Origin: an uncultured Candidatus Melainabacteria bacterium
GTDB lineage: Bacteria > Cyanobacteriota > Vampirovibrionia > Gastranaerophilales > Gastranaerophilaceae
Reading direction: 5' to 3'
NCBI GenBank assembly: GCA_947090755.1
Contig: CAMUPF010000005.1
Location: 1 to 64,000 of the forward strand
DNA length: 64,000 nt
Shown here one piece after another: positions 1 through 7,965 of this stretch (position 1 is its first letter; every line of letters starts with the position of its first letter). The notes below the pieces were generated by a model. That model searched no databases. It worked only from the letters and a program-made list of their open reading frames with translations, and had not been told where the DNA came from. The position numbers and the translations under genes are program-made.

Positions 1-2
1 GT

Positions 3-1007
3 TCCGAGCTTGCGGACGACGTGAAAATTAACGCGAAGGGCGGAGAGCCGGCGGGTCATGGTTTCACAATGGCAGAGATACTTCTGTCATTAACAATAAT
101 CGGCGTGGTGGCTGCGATAACGCTTCCGTCGCTCACCGGTAACATTAACGAACGCACTTGGAACACGCAAAGAAAAGCGCTTTATGCAAGGATGTCACAG
201 GCAATAGCGCTAATGCCGGCACTTAATGGTTACGGAACCTTAACCGAGGGTAACGAATCTACGTCCGCTGTTGACACCGCTGCAGAAACTTTTGTCACAG
301 AAGGTCTTTCTAAAGTTCTCAAAATTAACAATATTTGCGACAGTGAACATCTTGAAGACTGTGGGATTCCTAAAAAGATAACGGATTTCTCCGGTGCTGT
401 CATTGAACAGGTGCCGCAAACTCTGGCTGCGTTGAATAATATGTTTTCCGGCAGTTATATAAACGGTGCAGGAACAAGTTTTAGTTATCACCAAATAGAT
501 ACAAAAGCCGCTGCGTTTGAAACACAAAACGGGGAAAGTCTTTTGGTTTATTATAATCCTTATTGTCAAGGTGCACTTAATGATGGTAATGAATATTATA
601 CGCAGGCATTGATGTGTGCAAATTTTGTCTATGATTTGAATGGAAATAAGGGGCCGAATACAGTCGGAAAGGATATAGGGTTTATGTCTGTTATTTATCC
701 GTCGGATAGTGTTGTTGTCGCTCCAAATCCGTTAAGAATCGTTATGGCTGATCAGTATAATGCAAGTGCTAAATGCAATGCCGTTGAAGATTCACGGGTT
801 GCAAACTTACAGGAATTAATGTCTATTTTTTATAACAGAACCTTGATTAATATGTCATATTTGCGCCAGCATAACGGCTTTTTGGTGTGGAGCAGCGGGA
901 TTGTGCCGGGGGATAGTACAAAAGCTTCCGGTCTGGATATGACCGTGGGGCGTTCACACTCATGGCCAAGGGTTAATGAAAATGGTGTAATCTGTGTTAA
1001 ACGTTAG
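3..1007 (+). CDS. Type IV pilin-like protein, copy A (5' end outside window)
   Basis: Surface or pseudopilus-type protein with a class III prepilin signal. The frame is open from base 3, so the true start and any G tract lie upstream of the window; a GTG at 21 is only an internal candidate. The cleavage site is HG|FTMAE, with Glu at mature position 5, followed by a hydrophobic helix. A central stretch contains the conserved YDLNGNKGPNTVGKDIGF loop, and the C-terminal domain ends in CVKR. Six cysteines sit at positions shared by all family members in the window and could form three disulfides. The first 100 residues match copies B-F nearly exactly. The C-terminal domain is the most divergent of the six and lacks the usual ESRLPN motif (it has DSRVAN). 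Confidence 0.85.
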   Translation, partial: SELADDVKINAKGGEPAGHGFTMAEILLSLTIIGVVAAITLPSLTGNINERTWNTQRKALYARMSQAIALMPALNGYGTLTEGNESTSAVDTAAETFVTEGLSKVLKINNICDSEHLEDCGIPKKITDFSGAVIEQVPQTLAALNNMFSGSYINGAGTSFSYHQIDTKAAAFETQNGESLLVYYNPYCQGALNDGNEYYTQALMCANFVYDLNGNKGPNTVGKDIGFMSVIYPSDSVVVAPNPLRIVMADQYNASAKCNAVEDSRVANLQELMSIFYNRTLINMSYLRQHNGFLVWSSGIVPGDSTKASGLDMTVGRSHSWPRVNENGVICVKR

Positions 1008-1017
1008 CTATTAAAAC

Positions 1018-1043
1018 GGGTGCCTATGGCACCCATTTTTTTG
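1018..1043 (+). terminator. Intrinsic terminator of pilin copy A
   Basis: The 7-bp stem GGGTGCC/GGCACCC with a TAT loop is followed by ATTTTTTTG. It lies 10 bases after the pilin stop. The stop codon and last codons of the convergent DciA-like gene lie inside the same hairpin, so the two units share this boundary. Confidence 0.8.
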
Positions 1044-1350
1044 CGTCAAATTTTAAATCGTTTACCGTAATATCAAGAGATTTCGCGTACGGTTGGAATT
1101 TTACTAACAACTGGGTTTTGTTTAATAAAAGTTCCTGCGCAACGATTGCGTTTTCGCAGGCGATTACCATAATATTGCCTGGAAGCATTGAGTATGGCCT
1201 TGAACGGTCGGCAAATTTTTTGTTTACAACATTTCGCCAGAATTTACACAGATTAGAGCGCGTCATTGCCTTTTTGAACTCTTTTTGTTTTAAGAGTTCT
1301 CCGACAAGTTCGTCTACCCCTACAAAATCCGTGTATAAAACTTTTTCCAT
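1024..1350 (-). CDS. DUF721/DciA-like protein
   Basis: Small protein (108 aa from the chosen start) resembling the DUF721 family, whose DciA members act as replicative-helicase loaders in bacteria lacking DnaC. The pattern 'CKFWRNVVNKKFADRSRP' followed by 'GNIMVIACENAIVAQELLL' matches the family core, in which a short basic/aromatic helix is followed by a strand ending in a hydrophobic helix. I chose the ATG at 1350, with AAGGG just upstream, over an in-frame codon at 1389 that has no ribosome site. The gene is divergent from nrnA with only about 45 bases between starts, so their promoters overlap. Family assignment is from motif recognition only. Confidence 0.6.
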   Translation of the reverse strand: MEKVLYTDFVGVDELVGELLKQKEFKKAMTRSNLCKFWRNVVNKKFADRSRPYSMLPGNIMVIACENAIVAQELLLNKTQLLVKFQPYAKSLDITVNDLKFDAKKWVP

Positions 1351-1395
1351 TTTTGACCCTTGTTTAATCTGATGTGTTTGTGGTATCATCAGAGA

Positions 1396-2358
1396 ATGAG
1401 TTGCGATAATATTGATTATATCATAAAGAGTTCAAAAAAAATACTCATTATTTCACATATAAATCCTGACGGCGACACGCTCGGTTCAATGAGCGGACTG
1501 TATTCTCTCATTAAGGAAAATTATAAAAAAGAATGCGACATGCTTCTTGATAATCTTCCTGCGGTATACGAATTTCTTCCCGCTCTAAAAAATGCTAAAC
1601 TTTATAATACAATTGACAAATCGCTTGTTTACGATTTAGTTATAACCGTTGATGTGGCGGCTATTGACAGGATGAATGAGGCCAAAATATTTTTTGATAA
1701 AGCGGCTATTACATTAAATATTGATCACCACGCAACAAATGTTTCTTATGCACAGAATAATATTGTAGTGCCGGATGCAAGTTCTACGGGCGAAGTTATT
1801 GCTTCTATTGCGCAAGACTGCGGCTGGAAAATGAATTATGATTCGGCGTTGGCGCTTTATACCGCGATTTTGACCGATACAGGTGCGTTTAAGTTCAGCA
1901 ATACTTCCGTTAAAACCTTTGAAACGGCCGCAAAACTTCTGGAATACGGCGTTAAGCCGCACGATGTTTATAAACAATGCTTTGAATCTTATCCGAAAAA
2001 TTTCTTTTTATTCCAGAATTATTGCCTTAATAAAGCCGTGTTTCTGCATAACGATAAGGTTGCATATACGGAAATTTATAAAAAAGATGTGGAAAAATTT
2101 GCCGTCGGCCCTGACTGTACCGAGGGTTTGACTGAGAAATTACGCGCAATTTCTTCAACGGAAATCGCATTTATTGCAAAAGAAATCGCGCAAGGGTTAA
2201 CGAAATTTTCTATGCGCAGTAAGACCGTGGATGTTTCTGCAATTTGCGCTGTGTTTGGCGGCGGCGGACATAAACTCGCGGCAGGTTGTGTTATAAAGGC
2301 GTCTGTGAAAAGCGCTGTAGAAAAAGTTCTGGCGCAGATTGAAAAATTAGAATTATGA
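1396..2358 (+). CDS. nrnA: Bifunctional oligoribonuclease / PAP phosphatase NrnA (DHH family)
   Basis: Degrades short oligoribonucleotides (nanoRNA) and probably dephosphorylates pAp, in the cytoplasm. The N-terminal DHH domain shows HINPDGDTLGS (metal ligands), a central Asp in 'VITVDVAAIDRM', and NIDHHATN, the family's DHH motif. The C-terminal DHHA1 domain has the substrate-binding GGGGH loop in 'FGGGGHKLAAGC'. The start chosen is the ATG at 1396; an upstream in-frame ATG at 1360 would overlap the divergent gene's start region and lacks support. About 320 aa, normal for NrnA. The stop overlaps the next gene by 4 bases (ATGA), so it is translationally coupled to the YihY-type gene. Confidence 0.9.
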   Translation: MSCDNIDYIIKSSKKILIISHINPDGDTLGSMSGLYSLIKENYKKECDMLLDNLPAVYEFLPALKNAKLYNTIDKSLVYDLVITVDVAAIDRMNEAKIFFDKAAITLNIDHHATNVSYAQNNIVVPDASSTGEVIASIAQDCGWKMNYDSALALYTAILTDTGAFKFSNTSVKTFETAAKLLEYGVKPHDVYKQCFESYPKNFFLFQNYCLNKAVFLHNDKVAYTEIYKKDVEKFAVGPDCTEGLTEKLRAISSTEIAFIAKEIAQGLTKFSMRSKTVDVSAICAVFGGGGHKLAAGCVIKASVKSAVEKVLAQIEKLEL

Positions 2359-3254
2359 AAAGACATTTTATTATCGGTATAAGAAAATTAATTAAATCTG
2401 TTATTCGTAATGATTTCTGCGGTATGGCCGCGGAAATGGGCTTTATGATGGTTATCGGAATCTTTCCGTTTATGCTGTTTTTAATGGCTGTATTCGGTTG
2501 GATGGGGCATAAATCTATGATGACCCCGATATTGATGTTTTTAAATAATGTTATGCCGGCTCAGGCTATTAATCTTATTAAATCTGTGCTTAATGAAGTT
2601 ATGATATTCCAGAATGCAGATATCATGGCCGTCGTGGGGTTCTGCGTGACGCTGGTTCTTTCGACTAATAGCATTGCGGTTGTTTTGAAAGGTTTGAACC
2701 GCGCTTATAAAGTTGACGAAACAAGAAATTTCCTTTATACAAGACTTCTGTCGTTGATAATGGTATTTGTTGATACAATGGTTTTATTTTTGAGCATCAA
2801 CCTGATTGTCTTCGGTAAATTAATTATAACGACACTTGTAAATACTTTGCATATTTCGATTCCGACGGCGGGCGTAATCCTCGTTTTACGTTGGCCGATT
2901 GCGTTTTCGGCCTTATTCCTGATGGCGTTTTTAAGCTATTATGTATTGCCAAATCTTAAAGGCAAGGAATCTTTTAAGATGAAAAGTGCGCTTCCGGGAA
3001 CGTGGTTTTTCTGTACGTTCTGGCTTCTTGGTTCGTGGGGATTTTCGATTTATGTCAACAATCTGAATACTTATAACATGGTTTACGGTACAATCGGTGC
3101 GTTTGCGGTACTTATGGTGTGGCTGTATTATACGTCTTTGCTTATTCTTATCGGCGGAGAGATAAATTCACAGATTTACAACCAGTTGGAGAAGAAAGCT
3201 GCGGATATTCAGGCGCAGATTGATACTTTAAAAACTCTTAATAATGACAATTAA
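2355..3254 (+). CDS. YihY/BrkB-family inner-membrane protein
   Basis: Integral membrane protein of the YihY/BrkB (formerly 'ribonuclease BN') family, whose molecular function is unsettled. Visible features: a cytoplasmic N-terminus, the family-type segment 'DFCGMAAEMGFMMVIGIFPF', about six hydrophobic segments, and the C-terminal 'YGTIGAFAVLMVWLYYTSLLILIGGEIN' block. In that block the conserved Trp/Tyr-rich helix and GGE are diagnostic. 299 aa is the usual length. It overlaps nrnA by 4 bases and forms a two-gene operon with it. A short charged tail with coiled-coil character follows the last helix. Confidence 0.85.
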   Translation: MKRHFIIGIRKLIKSVIRNDFCGMAAEMGFMMVIGIFPFMLFLMAVFGWMGHKSMMTPILMFLNNVMPAQAINLIKSVLNEVMIFQNADIMAVVGFCVTLVLSTNSIAVVLKGLNRAYKVDETRNFLYTRLLSLIMVFVDTMVLFLSINLIVFGKLIITTLVNTLHISIPTAGVILVLRWPIAFSALFLMAFLSYYVLPNLKGKESFKMKSALPGTWFFCTFWLLGSWGFSIYVNNLNTYNMVYGTIGAFAVLMVWLYYTSLLILIGGEINSQIYNQLEKKAADIQAQIDTLKTLNNDN

Positions 3255-3319
3255 ACTTTTATTAAGAAGTTTGCCAAACCGTTTTTTTAATAATATAATT
3301 AGGGATACTTGGAGGAAAT

Positions 3320-4519
3320 ATGCCGCAGCCGGCTTACAGGGATAGTAGTTTTTATAATAGTAATTTATCAAGTTTCGAGGCACGTGAACGTTATTACAGG
3401 GGTGACAGACCTTATTATAGTGATGTGAATTATGAGCGTGTGCGCCCGCGCGTCATTATTAAACCTAATCAGAAGAAAATTCAGAGAAATCTTTTTATCC
3501 ATAAAATTATTTCGCTGGTATTTTTTACGCTTGTTGCAATGTTTATTATGCCTGCAATGTTTAATAAATTTATCAAAGCGATTCCGACCGGTTCACAGTA
3601 TTCTCATATTAAGGTTAATACTGAGAGATTGGTACACCCGCTTGAAACCTACCTTGCAAACGACTGGTCACTCGGGGTAAGAACTATTCAAGGGGCGAAT
3701 AAGAAAAATCCTAAAATGCTCCCTGTGAAAGAAAATCAGCAGATGACGGTTTTAAGAAATCGTTTGTTGGCGCTTCAACAGGAGTATCCTACGATTCATT
3801 CCTCAATTTATGTCTGGGATTATAACGATAATAATTATATTGATATTAACGCTGATGAAATTTTTTCAGCTGCAAGTATTATAAAACTTCCGGTGCTGGT
3901 TGCTCTGTTTAAGAATATTGAGAACGGCCAGACTTCTATTTATGATGAAATGGTTTTAACAGACCTGTTCCGCGCAGAAGGCTCCGGCTCATTACAATAT
4001 AAGGCGGAGAACTCTAAATATTCAATTGACACACTTGCACGTGTTATGATTACGCATTCTGATAATTCTGCGACGAATATGCTAATGACAAAAATCGGCG
4101 GAATGCCTGCTGTCAACAGACAAATTAAGGACTGGGGCCTTACAAGAACCCATGTTCATAACTGGCTTCCGGATTTGGAGGGCACAAATTATATTACAGC
4201 ACGCGATATGGGTAGACTCCTTTATAACATTGATAACCCTAAGTTCCTTAGCGTTTCTTCGCGCGAAAAAATTCTTTCTTATATGTCACATGTCAAAAAT
4301 GACAGGTTAATTCCGGCGGGCTTAGGCGCAGGTGCTGATTTCTTGCATAAAACCGGCGATATCGGAAAAATGCTCGGTGATGCCGGAATCGTTCATGCAC
4401 CGAACGGTCAGCGATATATTGTCGTAATCCTTGCAAACCGCCCGTATAACTCTGTTAAAGGTAAAGAATTTATTGTTGCGGCGTCTGATATGATTTATAA
4501 ATATCTGGTTAAAGGCTAA
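3320..4519 (+). CDS. Membrane-anchored class A beta-lactamase-fold serine hydrolase
   Basis: Penicillin-recognising serine hydrolase anchored in the inner membrane. A Tyr/Arg-rich cytoplasmic tail (residues 1-55) precedes one transmembrane helix (about 60-84), then a periplasmic beta-lactamase fold. All three catalytic motifs are present: S186-IIK, S247-DN and K344-TG. The class A Glu in the omega loop is not clearly recognisable (the region reads WLPDLEGTN), so it may be a carboxypeptidase or cell-wall enzyme, or a weak beta-lactamase, rather than a resistance enzyme. The ribosome site is GGAGGAA before the ATG. The stop overlaps the start of ldpA by one base, so the two are co-transcribed. 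Confidence 0.8.
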   Translation: MPQPAYRDSSFYNSNLSSFEARERYYRGDRPYYSDVNYERVRPRVIIKPNQKKIQRNLFIHKIISLVFFTLVAMFIMPAMFNKFIKAIPTGSQYSHIKVNTERLVHPLETYLANDWSLGVRTIQGANKKNPKMLPVKENQQMTVLRNRLLALQQEYPTIHSSIYVWDYNDNNYIDINADEIFSAASIIKLPVLVALFKNIENGQTSIYDEMVLTDLFRAEGSGSLQYKAENSKYSIDTLARVMITHSDNSATNMLMTKIGGMPAVNRQIKDWGLTRTHVHNWLPDLEGTNYITARDMGRLLYNIDNPKFLSVSSREKILSYMSHVKNDRLIPAGLGAGADFLHKTGDIGKMLGDAGIVHAPNGQRYIVVILANRPYNSVKGKEFIVAASDMIYKYLVKG

Positions 4520-5421
4520 TGCTAAAAGATTTACTTGAGGAAAGAAAATGTTTCAAACTCGTTTGCGGCGCAGGCAACGAAAATGAAGAAGAGGTTTATA
4601 ACCTTGTAAAACTTTATGCTCAGGCCGGATGTAAATTCTTTGACCTTTGCGCAAAAGAGGAAATCGTTCTTGCTGCAAAAAGAGCCTTGAAGGATTGCGG
4701 GGTTAACGACGCGTATATTTGTGTGAGTGTTGGTATAAGCGGAGATCCGCATGTTTCGAAAGCTTGTATCGATGCTGACAAATGTGTGCAATGCGGCAAA
4801 TGTCAGGAAATTTGCCCGCAAAAAGCAATTAATTATTTTAAGGTTAAAGAGAAGAATTGTATTGGCTGTGGCAGATGTTTGAAGGTTTGCCATAAGGGCG
4901 CAATCTCTTTTTACTCGAAAGAGAAAGATTTAAAAGAAGTTTTGCCGCCTATTATCGCACTTGGTGTTGATTGTATTGAGTTTCACGCAATGGGGCTTGA
5001 GGAGTCCGAAATTGAACAAAAATGGTCGTATATTAATTCAATTTATTCAGGTATGCTAAGTATTTGTACCGGCCGCGGCAAATTGGGCGACGAACAAATG
5101 ATTGCGCGAATTAGACGAATGATAGACGGCCGTGAACCTTATACAACAATCGTTCAGGCAGACGGATTCCCTATGAGCGGCGGACAGGATGATTATAAAA
5201 CAACGCTTCAAGCGGTCGCGACTGCTGAAATTGTTCAGAATGCCAAACTTCCGGTATATTTATTGCTTTCCGGCGGAACTAACTCCAGAACCGCAGAACT
5301 TGCAAAAATGTGCGGGATAAATTACAACGGAATCGCTGTCGGTTCATTCGCACGCAAAATTGTCAAAAATTCCGCCGACCCGTTAACTACAGCAAGGGAT
5401 TTGATAAACTCTACCCTTTAA
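4519..5421 (+). CDS. ldpA: LdpA-like Fe-S protein (light-dependent period A)
   Basis: Homologue of cyanobacterial LdpA, an iron-sulfur protein that feeds redox state into the Kai circadian clock of Synechococcus. Two ferredoxin-type 4Fe-4S motifs are intact: C89-x2-C92-x2-C95-x3-C99-P and C114-x2-C117-x2-C120-x3-C124. An N-terminal domain ('AGCKFFDLCA...') precedes them, and a C-terminal TIM-barrel-like domain with 'ADGFPMSGGQDDYKTT' and 'LLSGGTNSRTAELAKMCGI' follows. 300 aa, a little shorter than I recall for the Synechococcus protein. No kai genes are in this window, so its role here is probably more general redox sensing. It is coupled to the preceding hydrolase gene by a one-base overlap. 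Confidence 0.8.
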   Translation: MLKDLLEERKCFKLVCGAGNENEEEVYNLVKLYAQAGCKFFDLCAKEEIVLAAKRALKDCGVNDAYICVSVGISGDPHVSKACIDADKCVQCGKCQEICPQKAINYFKVKEKNCIGCGRCLKVCHKGAISFYSKEKDLKEVLPPIIALGVDCIEFHAMGLEESEIEQKWSYINSIYSGMLSICTGRGKLGDEQMIARIRRMIDGREPYTTIVQADGFPMSGGQDDYKTTLQAVATAEIVQNAKLPVYLLLSGGTNSRTAELAKMCGINYNGIAVGSFARKIVKNSADPLTTARDLINSTL

Positions 5422-5435
5422 TTTATAATAGGCGT

Positions 5436-6320
5436 ATGGAAATTTTTACAGAGGTTAATGAGAATAAAGGTTTGGCGCTTGCCCTCGGATATTTTGACGG
5501 CGTGCATAAGGGACATCAGGCTGTAATTAAATCAGCAGTGGATTTTGCACGTCAAAATGACTCTAAATCTGCGGTTGTAACCTTCAAAGAACACCCGCAG
5601 GTTGTTTTGCGCAGTTGTGCGCCACAATATATTTCAACTGAAGAGGATAGGCGCGAAAAACTGGCTGCCCTCGGTGTAGATTTTTGCTATGAACTTGATT
5701 TCTCTGAAATTTCCGGCATGAGCGGTGAAAAGTATATCCATGAAATTCTGGTGAAAAATTTTTCGCCGCTGTCGATTTCAACGGGATTTAACCACAATTT
5801 TGGCGCTAAGAAAAGCGGAACGCCTGAGTTACTTGAAGCATTGGCGTCTGAATATGACTATAAGTATTTCAAAATTCCGCCGGTTGTTGTTGAGGGGCAG
5901 GTTGTCAGTAGTTCATTAATACGCGAAAAATTGTCAGAGGGCCAAGTCGATGAAGCCGCACAGCTTCTCGGGCATAATTTTTCAGTTTGCGGCATAGTTA
6001 AAAAAGGCGCGGGACTGGCTTCAAAAATAGGGTTTAAGACGGCCAATATTTCGTATCCGAAGGGGATTTTACGTTTGCCTTATGGCGTTTATGCTGTGCG
6101 TGCAAACGACCTGTCTGCGATTGCAAATTTTGGTATAAAGCCAACATTTGAAAATCTTACAGCCGAACCGGTGCTTGAAATCCATATTCCGAATTTTGAT
6201 AAGGATATTTATGGAGAAATCTTGCAGGTAGAGTTTATAAACTTTTTGCGGCCGGAGAAGAAATTTGGGTCGGTTGAGGAATTGGTATCACAAATCCGGC
6301 ATGATATTGACCTGATATAA
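5436..6320 (+). CDS. ribF: Bifunctional riboflavin kinase / FAD synthetase
   Basis: Makes FMN from riboflavin and then FAD. The N-terminal nucleotidyltransferase domain has GYFDGVHKGHQAV (nucleotide-binding HxGH-type motif) and 'STGFNHNFGAKKSG'. The flexible 'SSSLIREKLSEGQVDEAAQLLG' segment leads into the riboflavin kinase domain with 'GFKTANI', 'PYGVYAVR' and 'NFGIKPTF...LEIHIPNFDKDIYG'. The start is the ATG at 5436, 14 bases after the ldpA stop; an open frame upstream runs back into ldpA and is ignored. 294 aa, typical. No FMN riboswitch precedes it. The 3' end overlaps the promoter-like remnant at 6307. Confidence 0.93.
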   Translation: MEIFTEVNENKGLALALGYFDGVHKGHQAVIKSAVDFARQNDSKSAVVTFKEHPQVVLRSCAPQYISTEEDRREKLAALGVDFCYELDFSEISGMSGEKYIHEILVKNFSPLSISTGFNHNFGAKKSGTPELLEALASEYDYKYFKIPPVVVEGQVVSSSLIREKLSEGQVDEAAQLLGHNFSVCGIVKKGAGLASKIGFKTANISYPKGILRLPYGVYAVRANDLSAIANFGIKPTFENLTAEPVLEIHIPNFDKDIYGEILQVEFINFLRPEKKFGSVEELVSQIRHDIDLI

Positions 6321-6339
6321 AACATGCTGCGGTAATAAT
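6307..6339 (+). promoter_or_regulatory. Decayed copy of the pilin-cassette promoter
   Basis: TTGACC, a 17-nt spacer ending in AAACATGCTG, then CGGTAATAAT. The 11-base core AAACATGCTGC is identical to the spacer/-10 junction of the promoters of pilin copies C and E, but CATAAT has become CGGTAA. No pilin gene follows; a terminator comes 40 bases later. It is read as the remnant of a lost or displaced pilin cassette, though chance similarity of a short motif cannot be excluded. Confidence 0.45.
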
Positions 6340-6375
6340 GTTTAGTGTATAAAACGATAAACCTTATAATTTCTT

Positions 6376-6404
6376 AACACCGCGCTTGACGCGGTGTTTT
6401 GTTT
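6376..6404 (+). terminator. Intrinsic terminator after ribF
   Basis: An AACACCGCG/CGCGGTGTT stem with a short CTTGA-type loop is followed by TTGTTT. It separates the nrnA-to-ribF region from the ribosomal-protein unit. The remaining 200 bases to rpsE are AT-rich, must hold the rpsE promoter, and contain AAAGG at 6593 as ribosome site. Confidence 0.75.
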
Positions 6405-6604
6405 ATGGTAATTTACCCTTGTCAGAAAAACCCGAATACAATTTCAAAATGCTATTTTAGTCGGTGCCGAATTTGTTATATGGCAGGCGGCTGTTGATTA
6501 CGGTGTGGCTAGACATTTTAATCAATAAGAAAAAGCTTTATTTTGGTGTATTCTTTAAATAAAAAATTTTTTAGATACTTATTAAAATCGAAAGGTAAAA
6601 ATCA

Positions 6605-7240
6605 ATGGATTTAGAAAACAAAGAAGAAATGGTTTCTGAAGTTACAGAAACAGTTGAAGTGGCAGAAGTTGCAACAGAAGAAAACGCAGCTGATGACAGA
6701 CAGGCTAGAAGAAAAGGCCGCGGCAGAAAACAAAAAATCGAAACATCTGAAGAAAAACCACAATCTGAATGGACAGAACGTGTTGTTCAAATCAGACGTG
6801 TAACTAAAGTTGTTAAAGGTGGTAAAAAATTAAGCTTCCGTGCAGTTGTTATCGTTGGTAACAAAAAAGGTCAGGTTGGCGTTGGCTGTGCTAAAGCTTC
6901 TGAAGTTATTATCGCTATTCAAAAAGCTATCGCTGACGGAAGAAAAAACCTTGTTACGGTGCCTATCTTCAAAACAACTATTCCTCACCCTATCACAGGT
7001 CGTTCAGGTTCTGGCGAAGTTATGTTAAGACCTGCTTCACAAGGTACAGGTATTATCGCCGGCGGTTCTGTTCGTTTAGTTCTTGAACTTGCTGGTATTG
7101 AAAACATTCTGTCTAAATCATTAGGTTCTAAATCACCGCTTAACGCAGCTTACGCAACAATCGAAGCGTTGAAAAACTTAACACCGTTCTCAGAAGTTGC
7201 TGCTCGTCGTGGTTTGACACTCGCTCAATTACTTAACTAA
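6605..7240 (+). CDS. rpsE: 30S ribosomal protein S5
   Basis: S5, involved in decoding accuracy and in the mRNA entry site of the small subunit. The core is clear: '[29 protein letters not shown]' (the S5 double-stranded RNA-binding start), then '[10 protein letters not shown]', '[24 protein letters not shown]' and '[16 protein letters not shown]'. At 211 aa it is about 45 residues longer than E. coli S5 because of an acidic then basic N-terminal tail (residues 1-55). It is the first gene of this unit: rplR and rplF, which usually precede it, are absent and ribF lies upstream instead. Codon use is strongly biased (GTT, GCT, AAA), as in highly expressed genes. Confidence 0.97.
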   Translation: MDLENKEEMVSEVTETVEVAEVATEENAADDRQARRKGRGRKQKIETSEEKPQSEWTERVVQIRRVTKVVKGGKKLSFRAVVIVGNKKGQVGVGCAKASEVIIAIQKAIADGRKNLVTVPIFKTTIPHPITGRSGSGEVMLRPASQGTGIIAGGSVRLVLELAGIENILSKSLGSKSPLNAAYATIEALKNLTPFSEVAARRGLTLAQLLN

Positions 7241-7290
7241 TTGGCTAATTGATTTTAGATGATAATTTAACTTATAAAGGAAATGAAAAA

Positions 7291-7482
7291 ATGACAAAAA
7301 CAGCAAATAAACAAATTAAAATCAAACTTGTAAAAAGTTTAATCGGCTGCTCTGAAGCTCAATGCAAAGTTGCTAAAGCTTTAGGCTTCACAAAAAAAGA
7401 TCAAGTAGTTGAACACTACGATTCACCTGTAATCATGGGTATGGTAAACAAAATTTCTCATTTGCTTCAAGTAATTGAGTAG
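7291..7482 (+). CDS. rpmD: 50S ribosomal protein L30
   Basis: L30, a small protein of the large subunit. 'IKIKLVKSLIGCSEAQCKVAKALGF' followed by 'DSPVIMGMVNKISHLLQV' matches the family, and 63 aa is the normal size. The start is the ATG at 7291 with AAAGGA upstream; an open frame from 7249 adds 14 residues without a ribosome site. It lies between rpsE and rplO as in the classical spc operon. To my knowledge L30 is missing from photosynthetic cyanobacteria, which would make it a difference from that group. Confidence 0.93.
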   Translation: MTKTANKQIKIKLVKSLIGCSEAQCKVAKALGFTKKDQVVEHYDSPVIMGMVNKISHLLQVIE

Positions 7483-7518
7483 TCGGCACTAAATTGATAA
7501 AATAAAGGAATAAATATT

Positions 7519-7965
7519 ATGACAATAACATTAGAAGATTTAAGACCTGCAGAAGGTTCAACACACAAATCAAAACGCGTAGGCAGAGGCCGTTCATCAG
7601 GACACGGTAAAACATCTTGCCGTGGTAACAACGGTGAAGGTCAAAGATCAGGCAGAAGCTCTAAAAGAGGTTTCGAAGGCGGACAAATGCCCGGTTACAG
7701 ACAAATGCCTAAATTAAAAGGTTTCAAAATTATTAACCAGCTTCAATATGAAGAAATCAATGTTGGCAGATTGGCTGCTCTCGGCTTGAAAGAAGTTTCT
7801 CTTGAAGCTTTGAAAGAAATCAGAAAAGCTCATCCGTCAACTGTTGGTTTGAGAGTTCTGGGCAATGGTGAAGTTAAAGAAGCTATGGTTGTTAAAGCAA
7901 GCTATGTTACTCCATCAGCAAAAGAAAAAATTGAAGCAGCAGGCGGAAAGGTTGAGTTAGTATAA
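7519..7965 (+). CDS. rplO: 50S ribosomal protein L15
   Basis: L15 of the large subunit. The Gly/Arg-rich N-terminal half 'KRVGRGRSSGHGKTSCRGNNGEGQRSG' and 'FEGGQMPGYRQMPKLKGF' are diagnostic; the C-terminal globular half ends 'ASYVTPSAKEKIEAAGGKVELV'. 148 aa, normal. AAAGGAA precedes the ATG. The stop overlaps the secY start by one base (TAATG), giving coupling of L15 and SecY synthesis as in many bacteria. Confidence 0.97.
   Translation: MTITLEDLRPAEGSTHKSKRVGRGRSSGHGKTSCRGNNGEGQRSGRSSKRGFEGGQMPGYRQMPKLKGFKIINQLQYEEINVGRLAALGLKEVSLEALKEIRKAHPSTVGLRVLGNGEVKEAMVVKASYVTPSAKEKIEAAGGKVELV

Noticed and set aside
6410-6528. Open stretch VRKTRIQFQNAILVGAEF... before rpsE
   Set aside because: About 38 codons with protein-like composition but no start codon or ribosome site; could be a gene remnant or chance.
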